The position numbers and the translations under genes were made by a program. From CAVSWT01 sp963731745 (GTDB lineage: Bacteria; Bacteroidota; Ignavibacteria; Ignavibacteriales; Ignavibacteriaceae): a stretch of 64,000 nucleotides of DNA. Of this stretch, positions 45,083-53,726 are shown piece after piece. The stretch's first letter is position 1. Every line of letters starts with the position of its first letter. The notes beneath the pieces were generated by a model. That model ran no database searches and was not told the DNA's origin. It saw only the letters and a list, made by a program, of their open reading frames with translations. The stretch is from the NCBI GenBank assembly GCA_963731745.1, contig CAVSWT010000010.1, forward strand, positions 248,001 through 312,000, in the 5' to 3' direction.

Positions 45083-45827
45083 TAAAATCTTCTTGATTTG
45101 TTATTGTTTGATGATTTAATTTTGAACCTATCCAAATTTTATTTACACCTTTATAGAGAAGCGAAGAACATGATTTTAATTTTGGAATCATTCCGCCTGT
45201 AATTTCACCTGCTAAAATTCCGTTTACAATCTCAGAAGTATTAAGCTGTTTTTTTATTTCGCCGTTAATTATTACACCATTAACATCTGATACAAACAAA
45301 ACTGAATCTGCCTGAATTGCGGCTGCTAAAACTTCGGTAAAAATATCAGCGTTAACATTAATTAATTCACCATTTGAATTTTTGCATACACTTGAGAAAA
45401 TGGGTAGAATATTTTGAGATAAAATTTCTTCAATCCAATCTTTCGATCCCGTTAATTCGGGGTAACCAACGTATCCTAAATCATCGTCAAATATTTTTGC
45501 TGTAAACGTATTTCTGTCCACACCTGAAAATCCCGCTGCTTCTATTCCGCTAGAATTTAATTTTGCAGAAAGCTGAGTATTGATTAGTCCTGCCTGAACC
45601 GCGGTTACTATTTGCATATATTCCGCAGTAGTAACTCTTTGTCCATCAATAAATTTAGTTTCTAAACCAATTTTATCTGCCCATTCTGAAATAGTTTTAC
45701 CGGCGCCATGAACTAATATTACACTATCATAAATTTTATATAGATCTTTAATTAAATCTATCCATTTATTCGTTTCAATAAATTCGCTAATTGTCTTCCC
45801 GCTTATTTTTAAAATTGCAGTTTTCAT
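45024..45827 (-). CDS. argB: Acetylglutamate kinase
   Basis: 267 residues from ATG 45827 (MKTAILKISGKTI), with GGAA upstream; a TTG 18 bases earlier would overlap argJ and is less likely. Amino-acid kinase fold with ILVHGAGKTISEW and the SDVNGVIINGEI and GGMIPKLKSC blocks. It phosphorylates N-acetylglutamate. The 3' end overlaps argD by 59 bases. Confidence 0.94.
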   Translation of the reverse strand: MKTAILKISGKTISEFIETNKWIDLIKDLYKIYDSVILVHGAGKTISEWADKIGLETKFIDGQRVTTAEYMQIVTAVQAGLINTQLSAKLNSSGIEAAGFSGVDRNTFTAKIFDDDLGYVGYPELTGSKDWIEEILSQNILPIFSSVCKNSNGELINVNADIFTEVLAAAIQADSVLFVSDVNGVIINGEIKKQLNTSEIVNGILAGEITGGMIPKLKSCSSLLYKGVNKIWIGSKLNHQTITNQEDFNGTWIIGSAEENKQLHYVA

Positions 45828-45841
45828 TTTTATTTCCAATC

Positions 45842-47044
45842 TCAAGTTCTATAATCTGCGTTAATTCTGATATATTCCTCTGTTAGATCACATGTCCACC
45901 AGGTTGTTCCTTCTTTTCCCAGCCCTAAATCAATGTTAATAACAAACTCAGGTTGAGAAAGAATTTTTGAAGCTAATTCTTCATTTAAAGTTAGGCTGAA
46001 ATTTGGCTGCAGCACTGATAAATCATTAAAACTTATAGCAACTTTGTCTGGTTCAATATCAGCACCGCTTTGTCCGGCAGCGCTCATAATTCTGCCCCAA
46101 TTGGCATCTTCACCATAAATCGCTGTTTTAACAAGAGAAGAATTCGCAATTGATTTTCCGATAAGATCAGCATCAATTTTTGATTTAGCATTTTTAACAT
46201 TTACAGTTACAAGTTTAGTAGCTCCTTCGCCATCCGCAACTATTGATTTTGCCATTTGAATACAAATTACATTTAGAGCTTCTTGAAATTCATTAAGTTC
46301 TTCTTCATCATTAATAGTTATCCCGCTTTTGCCATTCGCTAAAATTATGCACATATCGTTTGTACTTGTTTCACCGTCAACAGAAATTTTATTAAATGAA
46401 GAATCAATTGCTTTTACAAAAATATTTTTAAGTGAATCCTCAGCAATCTCTGCATCGGTTGTAAGAAACGCTAACATAGTTGCCATGTTAGGCGCAATCA
46501 TTCCGCTGCCTTTGCATATTCCGCCAATTGTTACATTGCCTTTTTTTAAATTTATTTGTACCGCAAAAGACTTCATTTTTTTATCAGTAGTCATAATTGC
46601 TTCGGCAGCATCCAGGCCCCCATCATCAGAAAGGGAAGTCGTAATTGTAGTGATGCCGTTTAACATTGCTTCCATTGGTAATCTTTGGCCAATAACTCCT
46701 GTTGAAGAAATTAATACTTCATCTTCTTGCAATCCTAAATTATCAGCACAAAATTTTTGCATTTGTAAAGCGTCTTTATATCCCTCATCTCCGGTGCAGG
46801 CATTTGCATTTCCGGAATTACACAAAACAGCTTTTACCTTTTTATGAGAGTTTACTATTTCTTTAGTTATTAATAGCGGTGCTGCTTTAACCTTATTAGT
46901 AGTAAATGTTCCGGCTGTTATACAGCTAGTATCCGAATAAATTAAAGATAAATCTTTTTTCTTTTTTTTGATGCCGCAGAAAATTCCAGCGGCTTTAAAT
47001 CCTTTCGCTGAAGTAACGGAACCATTCTCAATAAACTGATACAT
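45842..47044 (-). CDS. argJ: Bifunctional ornithine acetyltransferase / N-acetylglutamate synthase
   Basis: 400 residues from ATG 47044, preferred because GGGGGAAAA lies just upstream; an upstream start would run 45 bases further into argC. The autoprocessing site is MIAPNMATMLAFLTTDAE, with Thr189 as the nucleophile that cleaves the proenzyme into alpha and beta chains. It recycles the acetyl group from acetylornithine to glutamate, so no argA or argE is needed. It overlaps the end of argC by 17 bases and precedes argB by 14. Confidence 0.95.
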   Translation of the reverse strand: MYQFIENGSVTSAKGFKAAGIFCGIKKKKKDLSLIYSDTSCITAGTFTTNKVKAAPLLITKEIVNSHKKVKAVLCNSGNANACTGDEGYKDALQMQKFCADNLGLQEDEVLISSTGVIGQRLPMEAMLNGITTITTSLSDDGGLDAAEAIMTTDKKMKSFAVQINLKKGNVTIGGICKGSGMIAPNMATMLAFLTTDAEIAEDSLKNIFVKAIDSSFNKISVDGETSTNDMCIILANGKSGITINDEEELNEFQEALNVICIQMAKSIVADGEGATKLVTVNVKNAKSKIDADLIGKSIANSSLVKTAIYGEDANWGRIMSAAGQSGADIEPDKVAISFNDLSVLQPNFSLTLNEELASKILSQPEFVINIDLGLGKEGTTWWTCDLTEEYIRINADYRT

Positions 47045-48062
47045 TATTTTTCCCCCTTTCAAAAATTCCAAGCGTTTCATCCCATCCATAAAGTTTGTTT
47101 AAATTTTGAATTGCCTGGCCTGATGCACCTTTAATAAGATTATCAATGGCAGCAGTAATGATAACAGTTTTATTTTTTGCAGTTATATTTATGTCACAAA
47201 AATTTGTTCCGGTAACCCATTTTAACTGAGGGGGGACATCTCTCATTCTTACAAAAAATGAATCTTCATAAAAAACTGTATAAAGATTTTTTAATATCTG
47301 TTCATCTATATCATTTTTAAGGTAAATAACTGAAGTAGAATAAATGCCAACAGCAATAGGAAGTAAATGAGTTGTAAATGAAAATGGAGAATCAAATTCA
47401 TTTTCATTCAGCAGCTGAAGAATTTCAGGTTCATGTCTATGTTTTGTGACATTATAAGCTGAAACATTTCCATCCATTTCCGACATTAACAACTCAGTTT
47501 TAGCCGACTTTCCTGCGCCGCTCGTACCTGAATATGAATTAACGCTTATAGAAATAATTTCTTCAGAAAAATTAGAAATAATTGGAAGTAATGATAAAAG
47601 TGCAGCAGTAGGGTAGCAGCCGGGATTTGCAACTAAATCAAATTTGGAATAATCTGTTTTTTTATAATCAGCTAAGCCATAAATTTTATTTGAAAGTAAA
47701 TCAGAAGCTGTATGTTTTATTCCATACCATTTTTCATATTCTGCCTGATCATTTAATCTGAAATCTCCGCCGAGATCAATTATTTTTTTCCCCCGGCTTA
47801 GAATTGTGGGAACAAAATTTAATGCTTCACCATGCGGCAGAGCTATAAAAAAAACATCCTCTTCATAAGAAATATTATCAATGGATTCAATAAAATCATC
47901 GGCAACAACATCTTTTAAGTCTGGAAATACATCATATATCTTTTTGCCAGCACTCGAATTTGCATAAACTTTTATTTCCCCAATTTCAGAATGAGCATTG
48001 CAATACTCTAATAATTTTTTCCCGGTGTAACCGGTTCCGCCTAATATTCCAACAGATAACAT
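47028..48062 (-). CDS. argC: N-acetyl-gamma-glutamyl-phosphate reductase
   Basis: 344 residues. The N-terminal Rossmann fold is VGILGGTGYTGKKLLEY. Catalytic Cys149 lies in ANPGCYPTAAL. It reduces acetylglutamyl phosphate to the semialdehyde with NADPH. It is the first gene of argCJBDRGH. The region upstream holds a candidate ARG box at 48326-48339. Confidence 0.95.
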   Translation of the reverse strand: MLSVGILGGTGYTGKKLLEYCNAHSEIGEIKVYANSSAGKKIYDVFPDLKDVVADDFIESIDNISYEEDVFFIALPHGEALNFVPTILSRGKKIIDLGGDFRLNDQAEYEKWYGIKHTASDLLSNKIYGLADYKKTDYSKFDLVANPGCYPTAALLSLLPIISNFSEEIISISVNSYSGTSGAGKSAKTELLMSEMDGNVSAYNVTKHRHEPEILQLLNENEFDSPFSFTTHLLPIAVGIYSTSVIYLKNDIDEQILKNLYTVFYEDSFFVRMRDVPPQLKWVTGTNFCDINITAKNKTVIITAAIDNLIKGASGQAIQNLNKLYGWDETLGIFERGKNNVSVY

Positions 48063-48274
48063 AATAAAAATCCCTTGTGAATTTGAATTAATAAGAATAA
48101 ATATTTAAAATGAATGAAATATTATTACCCCAAACGGGGGCGGCGAGGAATTAAACTTAATATAACGGTTGGAAGAAAATATTTTTCGTTCAAGCTAATT
48201 GCGGTCATATTTAGAAATTCTATTTTCATCGTGCATAAAAATACATGCTGGTAAATTTATTGTCAACAGAATAA

Positions 48275-48288
48275 TGAATAAAAATTTA
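48275..48288. promoter_or_regulatory. Weaker second ARG-box-like site
   Basis: TGAATAAAAATTTA differs from TGAATWWWWATTCA at one position. It is 51 bp from the better site, so it is not the usual close tandem pair. Confidence 0.3.
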
Positions 48289-48325
48289 ATAAATTATAAT
48301 TTAGATAGGAATTAGACATATAAAA

Positions 48326-48339
48326 TGAATATATATTCA
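48326..48339. promoter_or_regulatory. Candidate ARG box (ArgR operator)
   Basis: TGAATATATATTCA is a perfect palindrome and an exact match to the ArgR half-pair consensus TGAATWWWWATTCA known from Enterobacteria and Firmicutes. It is 264 bases upstream of argC, in the same operon that encodes ArgR. Confidence 0.55.
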
Positions 48340-48434
48340 CTAATTATGCAGATTATACGGAAATGATTGTTTTATAATAGCCGACAGCTAACTTTAAGTT
48401 AAAATCTTAAGGATGAGATTTACTTAACGAAAGT

Positions 48435-48965
48435 TTATTTTTCTTTGTTCAAATAAATTAATAATTCAGCAAATTCCCGAAAAGCTCCATTTCCACCTTT
48501 ATTTGTACAAATATAATCAACTAAATTTTGGATTATCGGCATTGCATCAGATGGACATGCAGATAAACCCACTAATTTTATAATTTCCAAATCATTATAA
48601 TCATCACCAATATATGCAATATTTTCAGCAGAGATTTTTTTATTTTTTAAAATTGATGGCAAAACTTTTTCTTTTTCTTTAATTCCAGTGTATAATTCAG
48701 TAATTTTTAATTTTTCAGCACGTTTGTTTACGGGGCCGGATGTTTCTCCTGTAATGATGCCCGTTTCAATATTAACTTCATCGAGTAATCTTTCAACACC
48801 CATTCCATCACGAATTGAAAATCGCTTAAATTCTTCACCATTTGGGGAGTAATAAACGCCTGTATCAGTCAAAACGCCATCATTATCAGTTAAAAGCAGT
48901 TTTATTTTCTTAGCCTTTAGTTTAAAGTCAGAATATCTTTTACCCAATATTTTTACATAATCCAT
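48435..48965 (-). CDS. HAD phosphatase, KdsC-like
   Basis: 176 residues, a small cap-less HAD. LLLTDNDGVLTD gives nucleophile D27 and general acid D29. Motif II is TGETSG and the metal-binding motif is IAYIGDDYNDLEII. This matches KDO-8-phosphate phosphatase (KdsC) or the closely similar domain of CMP-sugar synthases. AGGAG precedes the ATG. KDO would feed lipopolysaccharide core, consistent with the two GT9 transferases in the window; no kdsA or kdsB is nearby. Confidence 0.85.
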   Translation of the reverse strand: MDYVKILGKRYSDFKLKAKKIKLLLTDNDGVLTDTGVYYSPNGEEFKRFSIRDGMGVERLLDEVNIETGIITGETSGPVNKRAEKLKITELYTGIKEKEKVLPSILKNKKISAENIAYIGDDYNDLEIIKLVGLSACPSDAMPIIQNLVDYICTNKGGNGAFREFAELLIYLNKEK

Positions 48966-49065
48966 AAAAAATCTCCTAAATTATGGTATTATAATTTGTT
49001 AGATTAAAATTGATTAGTTAAATTAAAGTCAATTCTTAAAATATCAAAAATAAAAGTTATAAATT

Positions 49066-50007
49066 ATGAGAGTTGTTAAACCAAAAAAATTACAAAAAGG
49101 GGATTTAATTGGGGTAATTTCACCAGCATCTTCACCGGATGATCTTTCAAAAATTAATAGGGGCGTTAATTATCTGGAAAAATTGGGTTATAGAGTTGAA
49201 GTTGGAAAAAATGTTGGAAATTATCACGGCTATTTAGCTGGAAGCGATGAAGAAAGATTGGCTGATTTACATTCTATGTTTAAGAAAAAAGAAGTTAAAG
49301 CTATTTTTTCTGTTCGTGGAGGTTATGGAACTCCAAGGCTGTTAGATAAAATTGATTTTAAAATTATAAGAAGCAATCCAAAGATTTTTGTTGGTTACAG
49401 TGACATAACAGCTTTACAGTTGGCTTTCTATCAAAAAGCCGGATTAATTACTTTTGCCGGACCGATGGTTGCGGTAGATTTTTATAATAGTGTCGATCCC
49501 TTTACTGAAGAATTTTTTTGGTCGTTAATTACCTCAAATAAAAAGATCGGAAGGATAAAACCTCCGGATGGTGAAAAGATATTAAAAATTACAAAAGGAA
49601 CTGCCAAAGGAAGAATTTTTGGAGGTAATTTATCTTTATTATCTGCACTGATAGGAACTGAATTTTTCCCCGATCCAAAAGATAAAATTTTAATTTTAGA
49701 AGAAATACAAGAGCTGCCATACAGAGTAGACAGAATGCTGAATACACTTAAGCTTCACAAATTATTTAAACAATCTTCAGGTATTATTTTAGGAAGATTT
49801 TTGGATTGCAACGAACATGATCCTGAAAAGAAAACGCTAACTCTTGGAGAAGTTATTGAAGATTATTTTGGGAAACTTTCAATTCCTGTAGTCTACAATT
49901 TTAAGCATGGGCATGTAAGAGAAAATATAACCATACCTTTCGGAGTAATGGTTAAAATAAATGCGTCCAAAGAATTTGTGGAATATTTAGAATCTGCCGT
50001 TAGTTAA
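49066..50007 (+). CDS. LD-carboxypeptidase, S66 family
   Basis: 313 residues. VISPASSPDDLSKINRGVNY, then VRGGYGTPRLL and FVGYSDITALQLAFY, with the nucleophile Ser in GYSD. The Glu and His of the catalytic triad lie in LILEEIQELPYRVDRML and NFKHGHVRENI. It removes the terminal D-alanine from murein tetrapeptides during peptidoglycan recycling. The 3' end overlaps the convergent amidase gene by eight bases, pairing two cell-wall enzymes. There is no signal peptide, so it is cytoplasmic. Confidence 0.92.
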   Translation: MRVVKPKKLQKGDLIGVISPASSPDDLSKINRGVNYLEKLGYRVEVGKNVGNYHGYLAGSDEERLADLHSMFKKKEVKAIFSVRGGYGTPRLLDKIDFKIIRSNPKIFVGYSDITALQLAFYQKAGLITFAGPMVAVDFYNSVDPFTEEFFWSLITSNKKIGRIKPPDGEKILKITKGTAKGRIFGGNLSLLSALIGTEFFPDPKDKILILEEIQELPYRVDRMLNTLKLHKLFKQSSGIILGRFLDCNEHDPEKKTLTLGEVIEDYFGKLSIPVVYNFKHGHVRENITIPFGVMVKINASKEFVEYLESAVS

Positions 50008-50581
50008 GTAACTGTTTAACTTTATTTTTTATATAGTCGTTCTTAACGTACTTATAGAGATTTTCTCCGGGACAAACCGTAATTTTTGAATAATCTCTAT
50101 GCGAAGCAATTGAATCAGGCGAGATATCATATTTCTTACAACAATATGCAATTAGATTTATAAGAGAATTCAATTGCGCTTCAGGAACATCCTGCACTTC
50201 AAAATTTCCGATACATGAAATTAATAAATGTCCGCTTGGGTCATATTCAGTTGCTGTTTCTCCGGTTGTAAATACATTTCTGCCTTCGTAAATAGTTCCG
50301 TCTAATCCAATTAAAAAATGATAAGGAATGTCAGACCAGTTACGTGCCTCGCTCATTCCCCAAACTTGAACTTTCTTGATAAATTTAGCGGCGTTTGAAT
50401 CTGGGCTAAAATATTCGCCTTCATGGTGTATAGTTATTCGTTCAGGAATTTGAGTTTTGAAAGGTTTAGGTTCAACTGCATTCCATGCTTTCCGTGAAAC
50501 TATATTTATTTCTTTAGTGGAAGAGCAGCCAACCAAAATTAAAATTGAGAATAGGGAGAACCAAATATTAATTTTCTTCAT
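50000..50581 (-). CDS. N-acetylmuramoyl-L-alanine amidase lipoprotein (Amidase_2/PGRP)
   Basis: 193 residues. Lipoprotein signal with lipobox LVGC, lipidated Cys19. Amidase_2 fold with zinc ligands in ITIHHEG and SHRDYSKITVCPG; YHFLIGLDGTIYEGR is the characteristic core. It cleaves the amide between muramic acid and the stem peptide. The start overlaps the end of ispE by 14 bases, so it is in one operon with ispE and the GT9 gene. Probably anchored in the inner or outer membrane facing the periplasm. Confidence 0.92.
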   Translation of the reverse strand: MKKINIWFSLFSILILVGCSSTKEINIVSRKAWNAVEPKPFKTQIPERITIHHEGEYFSPDSNAAKFIKKVQVWGMSEARNWSDIPYHFLIGLDGTIYEGRNVFTTGETATEYDPSGHLLISCIGNFEVQDVPEAQLNSLINLIAYCCKKYDISPDSIASHRDYSKITVCPGENLYKYVKNDYIKNKVKQLLN

Positions 50582-51404
50582 AATGAATCGCTGAAAAATA
50601 TTGATTGAATTTACTTTTTGCTTTTACTGCATCATTTATATTTTTAAATATACCAAAAACTGTTGAGCCTGTCCCGGTCATCAAAGAAAATATTGCTCCA
50701 AGTTCAAACATTTTACTCTTCAAATTAGCTATTTCAGGATAATGATTAAATACAATATTTTCAAAATCATTCGTAACCTTTTCCTTCAATGTTTCGAAAG
50801 AAAAGTAACTTTCAAAAAATAATTTATCAATTGAAAATTGCTGTGTTACGATTTTCAAATTATCGAAAGCCCATTTAGTTGAAATGTGTATTCCAGGATT
50901 AACTATTAAAATAGGGAAGTTGATCTTTAATTCTATTACTTTTAAAATTTCGCCTCTGGATGAAGCCAGACTTGGTTTTGGGTTTAGAAAAAATGGTACG
51001 TCAGAACCGAGCTGTAAAGCCAGCTTTTTTAAATCGTCAATTTCAATTTTTAAATTGAATAATTCATTAAGTGACAGTAAAGTAGTGGCACAGTTTGAAC
51101 TGCCTCCGCCTAATCCTGCTCCTACTGGAATATGTTTGTCCAAAGATATTTTAGTTTTTAATTTTTTACCAGTGTATGATTCTAATAAATCCTTAGCTTT
51201 AATAATTAAATTATTTTTATCGTGTTCTAAATCTGTGTTGTTTGATGTGAATTGAAATGCGTTTGATTTTTCAAATGTTAGTTCATCGAATAAATTAATT
51301 GGATAGAAGATCGTTTCAATATCATGAAATCCATCGTCTCTTTTTTTGATTACATTTAACCCAATATTAATTTTGGCCGGTGATTTAATATAAATTGTTT
51401 GCAT
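50568..51404 (-). CDS. ispE: 4-diphosphocytidyl-2-C-methyl-D-erythritol kinase
   Basis: 278 residues from ATG 51404; the TTG one codon earlier is less likely. GHMP kinase fold: SPAKINIGLNVIKKRDDGFH at the N-terminus, the ATP loop PVGAGLGGGSSN (93-104) and the C-terminal LMTGTGSTVFGIF. It performs the fourth step of the MEP isoprenoid pathway. The ATG overlaps the GT9 stop (TGATG), so translation is coupled. Confidence 0.95.
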   Translation of the reverse strand: MQTIYIKSPAKINIGLNVIKKRDDGFHDIETIFYPINLFDELTFEKSNAFQFTSNNTDLEHDKNNLIIKAKDLLESYTGKKLKTKISLDKHIPVGAGLGGGSSNCATTLLSLNELFNLKIEIDDLKKLALQLGSDVPFFLNPKPSLASSRGEILKVIELKINFPILIVNPGIHISTKWAFDNLKIVTQQFSIDKLFFESYFSFETLKEKVTNDFENIVFNHYPEIANLKSKMFELGAIFSLMTGTGSTVFGIFKNINDAVKAKSKFNQYFSAIHYEEN

Positions 51405-52543
51405 CAAATGGATTTAGAATTTTTACTATAATATTCCATAACTTCACGAACTATTCTATCTAAATCAATCATTTGAATACATTCAAGATTATAGGGGCAA
51501 ACTTTCTTCCAACAAGGAGAACAAAATAAATTATCTTGAAATAATTTTACGCCTCTGCCGTAGAGATCAATTTCAGTCCAGCAGCTTACACCAAACCAGG
51601 CGATCACATATTTTTTTAGTGCAATAGCCAGATGCATACCAAATGAGTCACCAGTAATTACTATGTTCGCAAGCTGTTCGAAACATGCTCCCATACGAAC
51701 GCCTAAATTTGTAGGTGTATTTATTATTTTATCTTTAAAATGGGAATAAATTTCTTCATTTCTTTCAGTATCTTCGGGTCCTCCGAGTAATATAATTTTT
51801 ACTTTACCGAATTCTAAAAGTTTTTCTATCAAATAAATATGCTGCTGAACAGTCATTTTTTTATTCGGATAAAGATTGGAGCATCCTGTATTAAATCCTA
51901 CCACAAAATCGTTTTTATTAATATGAATTTCATTCTTATAATTTTCAATGAACATTTTTTCAGATTCTGAAAAATTAAATATATAATCATCGTTTTGGAA
52001 ATAATCTTTCAGATCAAATGTTTCGGATAAGTAATCTTGTCCGGTCCTTTGGTTAGTCCGAAATTTAAGCTGGTTATTTAATCCGAGCTCGTAATTATAA
52101 AGGGCTCCTTTATTTACGGGGATTATCTTACCATTTTCATTAAGGCCAAATCCAAGCTTATTTTTTGAATTAAGTGCATTTAATAATGCACAAGATCTTA
52201 ATGATTTATCCGAGTTCAGCACATAATCGAATTGAATGTTTTTTAAAATTAAAATTGATTCAGCATCGTACGGTAATACAAAATCCAGCAAATGATTTTC
52301 ATGAAGCAATTTAACGGCAATCTTATCTGTAACCCAGTAAATTGTTGATTCAGGAAATTTTCTTTTTAATGCCGGGAGTTGAGCAGTTGTCATTAATACA
52401 TCACCCATCGCATCAAGATTGATAATCAATATTTTTTTGCCGATCGGAATATTATCCTTACATCCATCCTTTAAGCAATCGTGATCCGGGAAGCAAGGTT
52501 TGTAACCAGTGAATCTTTTACAGTTAGGTATTTCTATTTTCAT
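51404..52543 (-). CDS. Glycosyltransferase family 9 (heptosyltransferase-like)
   Basis: 379 residues. The core has ILIINLDAMGDVLMTTAQLPALKRKFP (first loop, read as LDAMGDVLMTTA), and a donor-binding half with LLGGPEDTERN and VITGDSFGMHLAIALKKYVI. Two Cys clusters are unusual: N-terminal CKRFTGYKPCFPDHDCLKDGC and C-terminal FCSPCWKKVCPYNLEC. The C-terminal cluster recurs in the second GT9 of the window (62403-63425). It probably adds heptose or another sugar to a lipopolysaccharide core. It is the first gene of GT9-ispE-amidase. Confidence 0.88.
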   Translation of the reverse strand: MKIEIPNCKRFTGYKPCFPDHDCLKDGCKDNIPIGKKILIINLDAMGDVLMTTAQLPALKRKFPESTIYWVTDKIAVKLLHENHLLDFVLPYDAESILILKNIQFDYVLNSDKSLRSCALLNALNSKNKLGFGLNENGKIIPVNKGALYNYELGLNNQLKFRTNQRTGQDYLSETFDLKDYFQNDDYIFNFSESEKMFIENYKNEIHINKNDFVVGFNTGCSNLYPNKKMTVQQHIYLIEKLLEFGKVKIILLGGPEDTERNEEIYSHFKDKIINTPTNLGVRMGACFEQLANIVITGDSFGMHLAIALKKYVIAWFGVSCWTEIDLYGRGVKLFQDNLFCSPCWKKVCPYNLECIQMIDLDRIVREVMEYYSKNSKSI

Positions 52544-52640
52544 TCGATGAATAAAACGATAAATTTATAATTATTTATTAACTTAAATTTTGAAATTATT
52601 TTCAAATATAATAAAAGTAATTATTCTAAAGTAGAAATAT

Positions 52641-53723
52641 ATGAAAGTCTTCCAATTCAGTTTTGGCGACGGTTTTGCAGGAAGTGCTAAAATAGCAATT
52701 CTTAGCTCAAAACTTCTGCAAGAAAAAGGCTATTCAGTTACTTTGTTTGTATCCAAAAATTCTTTAACTGAGAAACGAGCAATTGAAAATGGCTTAAATA
52801 TAGTTTCATTAGATGACAGCAAAAAGTTCAAAGAATTAATTTTAGAAATCATTCCTCACTTCAAAAAAGAAAAACCGAGAATCGTCATCTCACATCACTC
52901 TTTAGATAGAAAAGTCGGTTTTGAATTAAAGAAAAAATTTAGGAATAATTTTATAAATATTGGTTATAGACATAATATTTCTAAAAGTTTTCCGATACTC
53001 GGTCCATTTTTATATAACCGCTATTACGATTCATTGATTGCTTGCAGCAAGGGAGTTGGGAGTAGTTTAGCAGCTTCAGGCGTGAAATCAAAAAAAATAA
53101 AAATTATTTACAATGGAATATCAGTCCCTGAAAATATAAATGATATTTCCGGAATTAGAATTAAAACAAAATTCAATTTGAAAAATAAAATTGTACTCGG
53201 AATGTCTTCTTGGTTTCACAAAGAGAGAAAAGGATTTGATATACTTTTTAAAGCGTTCAGTAATCTGGATGATATTTTTTTATTGCTAATTGTTGGTATT
53301 CCAGATAAAGATCAAAAAGCTGTTTTGGATTATGCAAACGAATTTAATATATCAAATTCTAAAATTATTCTGCCTGGATATGTAGATAATATTTGGGAGT
53401 TTTATAAAGCAATGGATATTTTTCTTCTGCCATCCAGATCCGAAGGCTTTTCGCTTTCATTACTTGAAGCCGGTGCTTCGCATCTTCCAATTATCGCATC
53501 AGATATTCCTGGCAATAATGAATTTATCGTGAACAACAAAAACGGGTTATTATTTGATATTGAAAATCCAACCGGTCTAGAGAAAGCAATTCAAATTTTG
53601 AGTTCGGAAAAAAATATGAGAGATAAGCTAAGTGAGAATGCTTTTGAAGACGTTATGAAAAATTATTTAATTCAAAATTACGCGGAAAATCTGGACAACT
53701 TTTTAAAACAAATTTCCCTATAA
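52641..53723 (+). CDS. Glycosyltransferase family 4
   Basis: 360 residues, GT-B fold. The N-terminal acceptor half has FQFSFGDGFAGSAKIAILSS. The C-terminal donor half has KIVLGMSSWFHKERKGFDIL, then LPGYVDNIWEFYKAMDIFLL and the E-x7-E signature region PSRSEGFSLSLLEAGA. No membrane segment. It probably builds lipopolysaccharide or a surface glycan. It is divergent from the GT9 gene with 97 bases between. Confidence 0.88.
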   Translation: MKVFQFSFGDGFAGSAKIAILSSKLLQEKGYSVTLFVSKNSLTEKRAIENGLNIVSLDDSKKFKELILEIIPHFKKEKPRIVISHHSLDRKVGFELKKKFRNNFINIGYRHNISKSFPILGPFLYNRYYDSLIACSKGVGSSLAASGVKSKKIKIIYNGISVPENINDISGIRIKTKFNLKNKIVLGMSSWFHKERKGFDILFKAFSNLDDIFLLLIVGIPDKDQKAVLDYANEFNISNSKIILPGYVDNIWEFYKAMDIFLLPSRSEGFSLSLLEAGASHLPIIASDIPGNNEFIVNNKNGLLFDIENPTGLEKAIQILSSEKNMRDKLSENAFEDVMKNYLIQNYAENLDNFLKQISL

Positions 53724-53726
53724 TAC

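Larger units (their letters stand above)
48063..48434. other. Leader region of the arg operon
   Basis: 372 AT-rich bases. It holds the ARG-box candidates and a short GC-rich hairpin (CCCC-AAA-CGGGG, near 48131-48142). No open frame or RNA gene is recognised. Confidence 0.4.

Noticed and set aside
46329..46847. A 172-codon plus-strand open frame inside argJ
   Set aside because: It is antisense to a clearly conserved enzyme and has no recognisable domain or ribosome-binding site.
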